The notes below the pieces were generated by a model. It saw only the letters and a list, made by a program, of their open reading frames with translations. It was not told the origin of the DNA and ran no database searches. Made by a program: the position numbers and the translations under genes. From assembly GCF_030123245.1 (NCBI RefSeq), contig NZ_CP126101.1, positions 2,044,501 to 2,108,500 on the forward strand: a stretch of 64,000 nucleotides of DNA, given 5' to 3'. How positions within the stretch are numbered: position 1 is the first letter of the stretch; every line of letters starts with the position of its first letter. This DNA comes from Lysinibacillus pakistanensis (lineage in GTDB: Bacteria; Bacillota; Bacilli; Bacillales_A; Planococcaceae). Below are positions 1-8,477 of this stretch, piece by piece.

Positions 1-302
1 AATTAGCAGCAATTTTACGATTTGGCCATTAACTGTTGTTCTCGTTAGATGAGAGGCGAGATATTACCCTTCTATAATACGGCCATTTATTATAGAAGGG
101 AGTAGAAATTTATAAGCTGTGAATGAATGTTAAACCATCTATTTTTAAAGATGCCTCATTCCAATATTGATTGAGAGCAAAATCAAAGATATGGCCCTCT
201 ATGAAATTTAAGAAGCAGCACTGGAAGAGATTATTGACAACTAATTAGAATTGACATAATGGTAAAAATCCAAGAAGGCTTTAAAGCAGATTTACTAATT
301 TT
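1..302. other. Non-coding stretch with an inverted repeat
   Basis: No gene is supported here. Positions 67-79 and 88-100 form a perfect 13-bp inverted repeat (CCCTTCTATAATA and its complement) with an 8-base loop. It lacks a T-run on either side, so it is not a standard terminator. Around 174-242 a frame on the + strand reads like a short protein tail (ends EAALEEIIDN) but has a stop in the middle, so it may be the decayed end of a gene. Confidence 0.5.
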
Positions 303-1499
303 TTATTGAACAGTAGTAGGTGTTATTTCTTTATTTTTTGTTTTCTGTAGAGCAACGGCTATAGAGGAAATAATCAATGTGACAGCAATAATGATTCCTA
401 ATGCACTACTGTTCTGCTGAAGGTTTTCAGCACTTCCGCCAAAAATAATCGTGTAATAGCCATCTGCTCCATAAGTGGCTGGAAGAATGGAAGCCAGCTT
501 GTTATAAAAATCAGAAAGCATGGTTTTTGGTACAAGTACACCTGATGTTACAAGCTGTAGGGAAAGGGCACAAATATTAAAAACCATACCTAAATTGCCG
601 AAAATCATGACAAAAACTTGTGCGAGACATAGGAATGCCCAGAACATAAATGCTTGAAAGAGATAGATAGTTAGGAAGCTTACCTCACTTGAAATATTAA
701 AGAGGTGCATTAACGCAATCGTTAATAGAGGTAAGACAAAAGCTACTCCAATATTTATAATTTGCCTTGCTAGGAACAATTGCCATTTTGAAACGAAAGT
801 TTGCACTAGTTGTGCTGCCTGTTGATGCTGCATAATCATTACCATCGCACCAACAAATGATGAGATGATGACCATTAGTGGTACAAAGTTTGCCGCAAAT
901 CCTTCTGCATTATTTGTTTTAATAATTGTGGAATCAATTGAACGATCTTTTATCTGCAAAATTGTAGCTTCAACCGAATCTGTAATTTGTAGTGCCATAT
1001 TTTGTTCTAATGGAAGCTGGGCGAACTTTTGGGAAAACATTTCAATCGACTTTTCTTGCTTTAGTGGAAAAATATTGTGATTGATTTCCTCTGTTAGTTG
1101 TTTGGCGGTACTCTCCATCATACTTTTAACCATACTTGCACTAGCTTGATTAATAGTATAAGTAATTTTTCCTTCATTTCCCGCTTGGATTTGTGCAGTA
1201 AAGTTTTTTGGTATATGCAACAACATTTGAATATGACGTTTATTCAACTCTTCTTCAGCCCGCTTTATTGAAGTGAATTCTTCGATGACAAATGGTAATG
1301 ATGTTCTCAGTCCATTTGCTACCTCTTGGCCCATCTCACGATCCTCACTAATAACGCCAATTTTTAAATTTTCAGCTCTCTCATTTACACCGTCATAGGC
1401 AGTCATCCAAACTGAAAAAAAGATAAGTTGAAAAGCGATGGTAGCAACTATACCAATATATGTTTCTTTTATACGAAATAAAGCTTGTAAACCCTTCAT
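303..1499 (-). CDS. ABC-2 type (YhgE/Pip-like) membrane permease
   Basis: A 398-residue integral membrane protein of the ABC-2 permease superfamily, resembling YhgE/DUF3533 proteins. One membrane segment lies at about residues 15-35, a large extracytoplasmic domain spans about 40-200, and five or so hydrophobic segments fill 205-390. The late segment with SGVLVPKTMLSDFY and LPATYGADGYY is typical of these permeases. The ATG start follows AAAGGAGG at good spacing. No ATPase gene is adjacent, so it either borrows one or acts alone; substrate unknown. It is transcribed after the TetR gene at 1555-2136, 55 bases away, and the gap holds a perfect palindrome, so TetR control of export of a toxic compound is likely (inference). 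Confidence 0.8.
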   Translation of the reverse strand: MKGLQALFRIKETYIGIVATIAFQLIFFSVWMTAYDGVNERAENLKIGVISEDREMGQEVANGLRTSLPFVIEEFTSIKRAEEELNKRHIQMLLHIPKNFTAQIQAGNEGKITYTINQASASMVKSMMESTAKQLTEEINHNIFPLKQEKSIEMFSQKFAQLPLEQNMALQITDSVEATILQIKDRSIDSTIIKTNNAEGFAANFVPLMVIISSFVGAMVMIMQHQQAAQLVQTFVSKWQLFLARQIINIGVAFVLPLLTIALMHLFNISSEVSFLTIYLFQAFMFWAFLCLAQVFVMIFGNLGMVFNICALSLQLVTSGVLVPKTMLSDFYNKLASILPATYGADGYYTIIFGGSAENLQQNSSALGIIIAVTLIISSIAVALQKTKNKEITPTTVQ

Positions 1500-1516
1500 C
1501 TATAGGCCTCCTTTAT

Positions 1517-1532
1517 AAGTAAGTACTTACTT
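1517..1532. promoter_or_regulatory. Perfect 16-bp palindrome, probable TetR operator
   Basis: AAGTAAGTACTTACTT is its own reverse complement and lies just upstream of the permease start and downstream of the TetR gene. A related imperfect copy lies at 2157-2170 upstream of the TetR gene, which supports a role as operator for that regulator. Confidence 0.65.
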
Positions 1533-1554
1533 GCATTAGTAGGAAAAATTTTTT

Positions 1555-2136
1555 CTAGGAAACGAGTCCCCTAGAAAAAATCGCAATACTTGTCTGAAGT
1601 AATTCCTCCGTTGGCATCTCTGAAACAATAGTCCCCAAGCGTGCACGTGACATAAAGTGTCCAAAATTCATAGCGATTAGAGATAATGCAGCTGCCTCAT
1701 AGTTAATTTCTTTTATTTTCCCTCTTTGATACATCTCCTTCAAATAATGAACAAGTTCATTTTTAATAAGAAGCGGGATACTTGCAATTTCTTCGTTAAT
1801 TTCTGGAAATTGTAGACCCTCTTTAAACCCAATCATGACAAAGTCTTTGATGGACATTAAAAAATTAAAGTGCTTTAGGGAGAAATTCAATAAATCACTT
1901 TCCAAATCCCATGTCACATTTGTATTGAGCTCCTGCTGCATTAGAGGATAGTAAGAAAACTTTTCAATAATGGCTTTTAAAATGCCCTGCTTGCTACCAA
2001 AATGGCGAAAAATGGTTACTTCATTAACCCCAGCTAATTCAGCTATAGCCTTCGTTGTTGCTGCGGTATAACCTTTTTCACTGACAAGATGTAATGCAGC
2101 TTCAATAATTCGATCAGCGGTCCCTTTCGTTGACAA
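1555..2136 (-). CDS. TetR/AcrR family transcriptional regulator
   Basis: A TetR-type one-component repressor of about 193 residues. The N-terminal helix-turn-helix is clear (RIIEAALHLVSEKGY, then AGVNEVTIFRHFGSKQGIL, about residues 8-55), followed by a variable helical ligand domain. An ATG exists at 2154, but AAAGGAAG lies inside its first codons, 7 bases ahead of a TTG at 2136, while the ATG has no ribosome binding site; I therefore prefer the TTG. Palindromes related to each other occur upstream (2157-2170) and between this gene and the permease (1517-1532), suggesting autoregulation and control of the permease. The ligand is not predictable. Confidence 0.85.
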   Translation of the reverse strand: MSTKGTADRIIEAALHLVSEKGYTAATTKAIAELAGVNEVTIFRHFGSKQGILKAIIEKFSYYPLMQQELNTNVTWDLESDLLNFSLKHFNFLMSIKDFVMIGFKEGLQFPEINEEIASIPLLIKNELVHYLKEMYQRGKIKEINYEAAALSLIAMNFGHFMSRARLGTIVSEMPTEELLQTSIAIFSRGLVS

Positions 2137-2156
2137 AAAATTACTTCCTTTCATGC

Positions 2157-2170
2157 AAGTGATTACTTAC
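2157..2170. promoter_or_regulatory. Second TetR operator-like site
   Basis: AAGTGATTACTTAC matches 11 of 14 bases of the perfect palindrome at 1517-1532 and sits directly upstream of the TetR reading frame, where an autoregulatory operator is expected. Confidence 0.5.
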
Positions 2171-2220
2171 ATGATAGCATAGAGTGCTTTCGTATGCAAT
2201 AAAATTAGAATTAAAAAGTG

Positions 2221-2363
2221 CTCGGGTGCCGAAGCGAATCGCTCGGGTAGCGAAGAGAACTGCTCAGGTAGGACAAGAAAGTTCTCGGGCGATCAGAAAA
2301 ACCGCTCGGGTGGCAGTAATGCTCAGGTAGAATCGAAATCTACTCAAGCAAGAAGAATTCCTT
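2221..2363. repeat. Seven short repeats with a 21-bp period
   Basis: The motif CTCGGGT (variants CTCAGGT, CTCGGGC, CTCAAGC) starts at 2221, 2242, 2263, 2284, 2305, 2322 and 2343. The spacing is exactly 21 except one 17-base step. The bases between the motifs are not conserved. One + strand frame is open through the whole array (about 2183-2395) and would read as seven-residue units containing SG, but it has no start codon or ribosome binding site. Confidence 0.85.
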
Positions 2364-2464
2364 TTATAAACATAAAAATAACCTTGAAATTATTATGAAG
2401 ATGAACCTAGTCGGCGCGCTGACCCAAGTCATTAATTTGTAAATCAATGAATAACATTGACAAC

Positions 2465-2510
2465 TATATCGTCTGCTGATATATTCTTTATTATATCGTA
2501 TGTCGATATA
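2465..2510. promoter_or_regulatory. Two tandem dyads, probable PadR operators
   Basis: TATATCG-TCTGC-TGATATA (2465-2483) and TATATCG-TATGT-CGATATA (2492-2510) are 19-bp inverted repeats whose starts are 27 bases apart; the second has perfect arms. A further half-site, GCGATATA, overlaps the region just before the ribosome binding site of the PadR gene at 2539. PadR proteins are commonly autoregulated through such dyads. Confidence 0.65.
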
Positions 2511-2538
2511 TTGTTGTGCGATATAGAGGGGGATTTGT

Positions 2539-2862
2539 ATGACACAAGAGCATCCGCCGTTAACGGAAGGCGTTTATTATATTTTATTAGCTTTATTTGA
2601 TGCGAGGCATGGTTATGGGATTATGCAATTGGTAGAGGAAATGAGTAATGGTCGTGTTCGGCTTGGGGCTGGAACAATTTATGGTGCGATAAAAACCTTG
2701 CTGGAACGGGGCTGGATAGAAGCGCTAGAAGATGATGGGCGAAAAAAGGAATATGTAATCACTGAGAGTGGAAAAGAAGTTGTGCACTATGAAATTTTAA
2801 GATTAAGGGAACTTTTTGATAATGGTATCCGTATAACGAAAGAGGATGGGAACTTTGCATAA
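2539..2862 (+). CDS. PadR family transcriptional regulator
   Basis: A 107-residue winged-helix regulator. The PadR domain fills the protein: EGVYYILLALFDARHGYGI, then LGAGTIYGAIKTLLERGWI (recognition helix), and the wing EDDGRKKEYVITESG. The ATG follows GAGGGGG with 8-base spacing. Two dyads immediately upstream (2465-2510) are the likely autoregulatory operators. The next gene overlaps its end, and two DUF2812 genes plus an ABC exporter follow on the same strand, so it probably represses an exporter operon that is released by a toxic or antibiotic ligand (inference from PadR-DUF2812-ABC arrangements). Confidence 0.9.
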   Translation: MTQEHPPLTEGVYYILLALFDARHGYGIMQLVEEMSNGRVRLGAGTIYGAIKTLLERGWIEALEDDGRKKEYVITESGKEVVHYEILRLRELFDNGIRITKEDGNFA

Positions 2863-3391
2863 ATATTGGTTAGTGATGAATCCGTATGATATTGAGAAAA
2901 GAGTTAATGAGATGGCTAGTCAAGGCTGGCATTTAAAAAAATTTACTTGGATTCGTTTTACATTTGAGCAAGATGAACCAGGTAGCTATATTTATCGCCA
3001 TGATGAATTGGAGCGATTTGGTTCTACCTATGAGGATGAGTACCTAGATTTTCTCAAATCCTCTGGGATAGAACAAGTAGACCGTTCTGGAAACTTTGTT
3101 TTCTTTAGAAAGCCTGCTCATGAAGGGCCCTTTGAACTTTACTCTGATAAAAAAACTAAAATCAGTAATTTGTCCAAAAAAATTACGTTGCTATCATTAA
3201 TTCTCCTACTGAATTTGTTTTTTGGAATAATAGGACTTATTAGTATTTCCGGAGGGCAGCATACAGATATGCTGAAGTTGCTATTGAATAGTACTAATAT
3301 TCTTATCGTTATGTTATTAGTCGGACCAATCCTTAAGCTTATGCGAGTGCGTAAAATTTTGAAGAAGGAACTGGATGTATTTTCAGATTAG
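2855..3391 (+). CDS. DUF2812 domain membrane protein (first copy)
   Basis: A protein of about 178 residues. The N-terminal half is the DUF2812 domain (NEMASQGWHLKKFTWIRFTF, then YRHDELERF and FLKSSGIEQV), and the C-terminal third has two membrane segments. An ATG at 2846 has its GAGG directly abutting it, whereas the TTG at 2855 is 9 bases from GAGG, so I prefer the TTG; both overlap the PadR gene. The domain has no established biochemical role, but it is usually coupled to PadR regulators. A paralogue follows at 3407. Confidence 0.8.
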   Translation: MHKYWLVMNPYDIEKRVNEMASQGWHLKKFTWIRFTFEQDEPGSYIYRHDELERFGSTYEDEYLDFLKSSGIEQVDRSGNFVFFRKPAHEGPFELYSDKKTKISNLSKKITLLSLILLLNLFFGIIGLISISGGQHTDMLKLLLNSTNILIVMLLVGPILKLMRVRKILKKELDVFSD

Positions 3392-3406
3392 GAAGGGGGT
3401 AACTTT

Positions 3407-3937
3407 ATGAAAAAGTTTAAATTTCGTTTTTTTATTGATTATGAACGAGAAGAACAATGGATTAATAATATGGCAGAACAAGGCTGGCATTTAAAAAAGT
3501 TTTGGCCATTCGTTTTTCTATTTGAAAATGGCATATCTGACCAATATATTTATCGCAATGAAATGGTATTAAAACGAAAAAAAGATTATTTCGATTTTTT
3601 AGATACGATGAATATTGAACATGTAAATTCATTTGGGGTATGGGCGTACTTCAGAAAAAGGAAAGAGGAGGGGCCTTTCGAAATATTTTCCGGGAAATCA
3701 GAAAAAATAAAATATTTATCCCGTATTAATACATTGTTTATCTTGGCTTGTCTGATAAATGCATTTGCAGTGTTATTGAACATTGCACCAATTATGCTTA
3801 CACATCAAGTTAACCAAGCATTCCCATGGATTTGTTTATTGAATGTCTTCTTAATTTCCTTATTAACGATCGAGATTTATAGAAATCATAAACATAAAAA
3901 GAAATTAAAATTGCTTACTCATATTTATGAGGATTAG
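3407..3937 (+). CDS. DUF2812 domain membrane protein (second copy)
   Basis: A 176-residue paralogue of the preceding gene. It shares the signature NNMAEQGWHLKKFWPFVFLF, YRNEMVLKRKKDYFDFLD and GPFEIFSGKSEK, followed by two membrane segments at about residues 105-155. The ATG follows AAGGGGG. The 15-base gap from the upstream gene indicates co-transcription. It may form a heteromeric membrane sensor with its neighbour for the PadR regulator or the ABC exporter; this is inference only. Confidence 0.85.
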   Translation: MKKFKFRFFIDYEREEQWINNMAEQGWHLKKFWPFVFLFENGISDQYIYRNEMVLKRKKDYFDFLDTMNIEHVNSFGVWAYFRKRKEEGPFEIFSGKSEKIKYLSRINTLFILACLINAFAVLLNIAPIMLTHQVNQAFPWICLLNVFLISLLTIEIYRNHKHKKKLKLLTHIYED

Positions 3938-3989
3938 AGGTAGACAGATTGCTTATAAGTATTACATAGACTAATAGGGAGGAAAAAGA

Positions 3990-4895
3990 ATGACATTACA
4001 ATTACAGCATGTCACAAAGAAGTATAAGGATTTTACAGCAGTAGATAATCTTAATTTCAACATAGAAAAAGGGGAGATTTTTGGGTTAATTGGGCAAAAT
4101 GGTGCTGGTAAAACAACGACCTTCCGTATGATTTTGGATTTGCAAGAAACAACAGAGGGGACGATTACATGGGATGGTAAACCAGTGAATGCTATTAACC
4201 GTGATGTTCTCGGTTATTTACCTGAGGAACGGGGTATATTCCCAACGATGAAGGTTGAGGATCAATTATACTTTTTTGGTGAGCTTCGTGGAATGAAAAA
4301 GGCGGAGTTAAAGAGAGATATTGATTTTTGGATAAGCCGATTTGAGCTTGAGGAAAAGCGGAAAGATAAAGCAGAAACACTATCGAAGGGGAATCAGCAA
4401 AAAGTACAGCTAATTGCGAGCTTTATTCATAAGCCACAGTTCTTAATATTAGATGAACCATTCAGTGGACTTGACCCTGTCAATAAAGATTTACTGAAGG
4501 ATGCCATATTACTTTTAAAAGAACAGGGCACAACGATTTTGTTCTCTAGTCACCAAATGGATAATGTTGAGGAGTTGTGTGATCACCTTTGTTTATTGAA
4601 ACGTGGTGTCTCTCTGTTTTCAGGTAGTTTGCTGGATTTGAAGAAACAATACGGGAAAACCAAATTGGCTGTACGTACAGATTGGTCAACCACTCAATTG
4701 CTGACACTTGAGGGTGTGAAAGATGTACGCGTTGAGAAAGAGCAAACAGTGCTAACTTTGAAGGACGAGAGCTTTGCACAGAGCATTTTCCAACAGCTTT
4801 CCAATGGCGAATATATTGAGAAATTTAGTTTAGATTACTTATCGTTAGATGAGATCTTTAAGGATAAGGTTGGTGGCAACATTGTCGAAGTTTAA
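3990..4895 (+). CDS. ABC transporter ATP-binding protein (NatA/DrrA-like)
   Basis: A 301-residue ABC ATPase. Walker A is GLIGQNGAGKTTTFR (about residues 32-46), the signature is LSKGNQQKVQ (about 132-141) and Walker B is FLILDEPFSGLDP (about 150-162), with the switch histidine in SSHQMDNVEEL. The roughly 100-residue C-terminal extension is typical of the DrrA/NatA subfamily that powers drug or sodium export. It pairs with the permease that overlaps its 3' end. It sits behind PadR and the two DUF2812 genes, so it is probably inducible. Confidence 0.93.
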   Translation: MTLQLQHVTKKYKDFTAVDNLNFNIEKGEIFGLIGQNGAGKTTTFRMILDLQETTEGTITWDGKPVNAINRDVLGYLPEERGIFPTMKVEDQLYFFGELRGMKKAELKRDIDFWISRFELEEKRKDKAETLSKGNQQKVQLIASFIHKPQFLILDEPFSGLDPVNKDLLKDAILLLKEQGTTILFSSHQMDNVEELCDHLCLLKRGVSLFSGSLLDLKKQYGKTKLAVRTDWSTTQLLTLEGVKDVRVEKEQTVLTLKDESFAQSIFQQLSNGEYIEKFSLDYLSLDEIFKDKVGGNIVEV

Positions 4896-6123
4896 TTTAT
4901 TAATGAAACAGTTATATAGATCAAAATTAAAATCAAAGTCTTTTGTATTAATGACATGTCTTTATATACTCGCGATGTCCGTTGCAATTTTTTGGTCGGA
5001 TATAAAGGAATTATTTACAGGTAATGATCAGGCAAAGCAAATAGCCATTGTAAATGAAACAACTGCCGACTTAAGTGGGCTGTTTGTTTCCAATGATGAT
5101 ATGGAATTTTTACAGAATGAAAACAATTTATCGAAGCTAGAGAAAAAGGTCAAGGACGAGAAGCTTGATGCAATCGTTAAAATAACAGATCAGAATGGTC
5201 AATTACATGCTGAAATAGCTACGTACACACCGTTAAAACTAAATGATCAAACTACTATCTCTTCGTTATTGCAATATGCGGGTCAGCATTATGCTGTTCA
5301 AAAATTATCATTAACATCTGAGCAAGCAGCGCAAATTATGAGTGCTAAAACAATTATCTCCAATAAAAATTTAAATGAAGAATCTTCTGGGGGTAAAAGC
5401 GAAGAGGAAAAGCAATCAGGACTATGGGTGTCCTATGCAGTTGGTATATTAATCTACTTCTTTATTTCCACATTCTTATCTATGATCACAACAGAGATTG
5501 CCTCCGAAAAAGGCTCACGTGCAATGGAAATGCTTTTAGTGAGTGTCAAACCAGCTACCCATTTTAAGGCGAAAATTGCTGGTGTATTGTTATTAGCTTT
5601 AACACAAATGGGAATTATTGCAGTGGTTTTCCTTGTGTATGCTAAATTTGTGAAGAGTGGAGTTATTTGGGATGCTGCTACAAGCATTGTAAAGGAATTG
5701 TCGCTGGGATACGTTATTTATGCAATACTTTTCCTACTCTTGACAATCGTCCTCTATTTAATTGTAGGGGCTCTATTCGGTTCATTAGTTTCCAAAGTTG
5801 AGGAAGCGGGCCAGGTATTAATGCCTGCAATGATGATTACATTAATCGGCTTCTATGTAATGCTATCTGGTATCGGCAATCCAGATACGCTTATTATTAA
5901 GATATTCTCCTATATTCCATTTACATCTGGCATGGTTATGCCGATGCGCATTGGGGCTACTGATATAGGGGTGATGGTACCACTTTTATCATTAGGTATT
6001 TTAGTAGCAACGATTATTGTCGCTTATTTATTTAGCCTATCCTTCTATAAGCGTAGTGTTTTAACTTATAGCACAGGCGGCGTGATCCAAAAAATTAAAA
6101 CGGTCTTAAAAGTGACAACATAA
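4882..6123 (+). CDS. ABC transporter permease (NatB-like)
   Basis: About 413 residues, an ABC-2 exporter permease of the NatB type. The start SKFNLLMKQLYRSKLKSKSF precedes a first membrane helix, then comes an extracytoplasmic domain (about residues 45-175) and six membrane helices in the C-terminal half, including SEKGSRAMEMLLVSVKPATH, the hallmark ExxxGTxExLL-like loop of this family. An ATG at 4849 lies deep inside the ATPase gene; the TTG at 4882, preceded by GGTGG, gives a more natural start and a 14-base overlap, and an ATG at 4903 is a further possibility. It completes the exporter with the ATPase at 3990. Confidence 0.88.
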   Translation: MSKFNLLMKQLYRSKLKSKSFVLMTCLYILAMSVAIFWSDIKELFTGNDQAKQIAIVNETTADLSGLFVSNDDMEFLQNENNLSKLEKKVKDEKLDAIVKITDQNGQLHAEIATYTPLKLNDQTTISSLLQYAGQHYAVQKLSLTSEQAAQIMSAKTIISNKNLNEESSGGKSEEEKQSGLWVSYAVGILIYFFISTFLSMITTEIASEKGSRAMEMLLVSVKPATHFKAKIAGVLLLALTQMGIIAVVFLVYAKFVKSGVIWDAATSIVKELSLGYVIYAILFLLLTIVLYLIVGALFGSLVSKVEEAGQVLMPAMMITLIGFYVMLSGIGNPDTLIIKIFSYIPFTSGMVMPMRIGATDIGVMVPLLSLGILVATIIVAYLFSLSFYKRSVLTYSTGGVIQKIKTVLKVTT

Positions 6124-6212
6124 ATGATAGAAGCAGCTATTAAAAGTCAAGTGTTCAACAAATTGAAATAGTTAAGTTGCGATAAGATGCTAAACATTTT
6201 ATTGTAATTCAA

Positions 6213-6261
6213 AAGGGGCTGTCCGAAAAGTCGATGTTAATCGATTTTTCGGTACAGCCTT
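6213..6261 (+). terminator. Terminator-like hairpin after the ABC operon
   Basis: GGCTGT, CGAAAA and TCGAT pair with ATCGA, TTTTCG and ACAGCC across a 4-6 base loop, followed by an AT-rich tail with T-runs. A second weaker hairpin (AACCTCG ... CGAGGTT) lies at about 6338-6366. The rest of 6262-6692 shows no gene. Confidence 0.6.
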
Positions 6262-6608
6262 ATTTATTTTCTTATTGAACGAACCTGCTGTAAAATGACA
6301 ATAAAGTTTTTTAATTTTAAAAGCTCAAACAAGCATAACCTCGCTCTAAATTTAGGACGAGGTTAAAAATATAGTTGTTTAATTTTAGATGTAAGATTCT
6401 TCACTACACTAAAAAATATAACTAAAAAGTCGTTTGATTATCTAAGTTTTCCTCAAAAATAGCGCCCGATTGTAGAATAAGTCTATAAACTAAGCTGTGC
6501 CGTTAGTTCAATAACTTTAACAAAAAACCTTCTATCTTTTTAAACAACTAGAAAAAACGAATTCTAAAATCAAAATCCGTTCTTCGTAAATTCTTATACT
6601 AACTCTAA

Positions 6609-6639
6609 CACAATGTTTGAAGTATATGTGGCAACACAT
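6609..6639. repeat. Direct repeat flanking the oxidoreductase gene (left copy)
   Basis: This 31-bp segment starts CACAATGT and ends TGGCAACACAT. It matches 26 of 31 bases of 7908-7938. The two copies bracket the oxidoreductase gene, about 1.3 kb apart and in the same orientation. Confidence 0.6.
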
Positions 6640-6692
6640 TGGCGCTGATGTGTAGTTCCTATTTAGGTGAAGCAGAAGGTGTTATGACGTAA

Positions 6693-7598
6693 TCAAAAGC
6701 GTTCCATCGTTAGATCAGTATTAACTGAAACCGCAGCTTTATTACCTTTAGCAGCTGAAATCATTAAAGAGGATGGTTTAGATCTTTCTGTTTCCCCAGC
6801 AATATATACGTTTTTTTGGGTTGTTCTACCGACACCATCTGTTATAACTTTTCCATTTTCATGAATTTCACAGCCAAGCTTCTCAGCAAATTGATTTGGG
6901 CGATAATAAGATGGGGCAACAAATCCACCCGATCTTGTAATGGTTGCTCCTGTTTCAAACTCTATTTTTTGTAAGTAACCGTCATTACCTATGAAGTCTT
7001 TTATCTTTTCCGAAATAATTTTGATATTGTGTTTTTGTAACTCTATTTTACCTTCTTTAGATAATTGAACTCCATTCGTTAAGACAACCAAATCCTGCGA
7101 CCAATTATAAATTAACTTAGTCAAATGCAGTACATGCTCTTCTTTTTCTGCAATAACCACCAATGGCTTATCTTTTTGCTCCCAGCCATCACAATACGGA
7201 CAACTAAATAAACTTTTCCCATAAAACTTGCTTATACTTGGTATAGTAAATATTTCTTGAATACCTGTGGCGAGTATTATTTTTTCTGAAACAAATTCCT
7301 GACTAGTAGATGTTTTGACAGTAAATCGCTCATTACCTATATCCTTTATGATTTCAGTAACTGTTGCAGTAAAATATGATACGGATGGGTAATTCTCCAA
7401 CTCTTTTAACGCTATTTCTTTAAACGATTGTGGTTTTATCCCATCTCGAGTAATAAATCCATGTGACGCTTGTGTCACTCTATTCCTATTCGTTCCATCG
7501 TCAAATATTGCAATGTTTCTCCTAGCCCTTCCTAATGTTAAGCTAGCACTTAACCCAGAAGGACCTCCACCTATAATGATACAATCAAGGACATTCAT
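6693..7598 (-). CDS. Thioredoxin-reductase-like FAD-dependent oxidoreductase
   Basis: A 301-residue flavoprotein. FAD-binding GGGPSG is at residues 9-14, a redox disulfide CPYC followed by DGWE lies near residue 137, and the second FAD motif is GxxxTTQKNVYIAGE near residue 270. The order matches low-molecular-weight thioredoxin reductases. The CPxCDGxE context is shared with GliT/HlmI-type dithiol oxidases. The expected NAD(P)H-binding GxGxxA/G loop after the CxxC is replaced by VVIAEKEEH, so NADPH use is doubtful. The ATG follows GGAGG with adequate spacing. It stands alone, and 31-bp direct repeats flank the locus. Confidence 0.85.
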   Translation of the reverse strand: MNVLDCIIIGGGPSGLSASLTLGRARRNIAIFDDGTNRNRVTQASHGFITRDGIKPQSFKEIALKELENYPSVSYFTATVTEIIKDIGNERFTVKTSTSQEFVSEKIILATGIQEIFTIPSISKFYGKSLFSCPYCDGWEQKDKPLVVIAEKEEHVLHLTKLIYNWSQDLVVLTNGVQLSKEGKIELQKHNIKIISEKIKDFIGNDGYLQKIEFETGATITRSGGFVAPSYYRPNQFAEKLGCEIHENGKVITDGVGRTTQKNVYIAGETERSKPSSLMISAAKGNKAAVSVNTDLTMERF

Positions 7599-7907
7599 TT
7601 TTTTACCTCCGTATTGATTTGGTTTTATTTTGACTTGTTATTTGCAAAAGAGAACTACAGTATTTCCTACATCATGAATTTCCATTCTTTACACACTAAT
7701 ATTAAATATAAAAAGAAGTGACGGTGTGTATAGCGACAACAGGAGACATTGCTTTTATTTTTATTCCTAAATCTGAATATCAATAGTATAGTGAGACTAC
7801 AAAGAATAATTAGTTGTCAAATCAAAAAGGATCAATTTATCGTTATTGATAAAATGACCCTATTTCATATCGAATTATTCAGTTTAATTCCAACTAAGCA
7901 ACCTCTT

Positions 7908-7938
7908 CACAATGTGCGGAGTGTATATGGCAACACAT
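7908..7938. repeat. Direct repeat flanking the oxidoreductase gene (right copy)
   Basis: This is the partner of 6609-6639 (26 of 31 bases identical). The rest of 7599-8154 shows no convincing gene; a 63-codon reading frame at 7749-7940 has no ribosome binding site. Confidence 0.6.
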
Positions 7939-8154
7939 AAATTAGTCATGTGCATTTTATATTAAATGTGAAACATTATAAAACAAATACGATCTTATAA
8001 GACCTAATGTACAATTACTTGTAGTTAATCTTACAGAGTATAGCTGCTTTTTTAGTGTGTGCATGTCAAACATAGAAAACAATGTCAAATAATTAGTGGA
8101 TTCTGTCGAATTTCCTCGTAAAACAAGCTATAATTTATAAAAGGGGTTGAAACT

Positions 8155-8415
8155 ATGTTATCGCAAGCACAAATTGATGCTATTTTAAAACAAAAATCAA
8201 ATTATCGTCCAGCATCAAAGGAAGAGAAGGAACTGTTTTTTGACAAGCTTAAGCAACAGGTACCTAAGAGTGATGAATTAGTCTCAATCTTGAATAATCG
8301 TGAGCAATTGCAGGTTTTTGTCGATAGTTCTAATCCAACAAGTTTTAGACTTCAACTTGAGCATTTGGAGGGTTCCTATAGATTGACAAACTCATTTTTT
8401 GCAATGCTTGAATAA
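8155..8415 (+). CDS. Small soluble protein of unknown function upstream of telA
   Basis: An 86-residue acidic, probably cytosolic protein that I do not recognise. It has no signal peptide or membrane segment. The ATG follows AAAAGGGG with 7-8 base spacing, and a TATAAT-like box lies about 20 bases upstream of that. It is followed 62 bases later by the TelA gene on the same strand, so the two may be co-transcribed and act together in a stress response; this is inference from position only. Confidence 0.7.
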   Translation: MLSQAQIDAILKQKSNYRPASKEEKELFFDKLKQQVPKSDELVSILNNREQLQVFVDSSNPTSFRLQLEHLEGSYRLTNSFFAMLE

Positions 8416-8477
8416 ATGAAACTTTTTTGTACTGGAATCGTAAATAGTAGAAGATAAATCGCAGGGGGTAAATCAAT

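Noticed and set aside
174..242. Short + strand frame with protein-like tail
   Set aside because: Contains an internal stop and no start; too little sequence to name a gene.
7749..7940. 63-codon reading frame as a gene
   Set aside because: No ribosome binding site, unnatural composition, and its end overlaps the 31-bp direct repeat.
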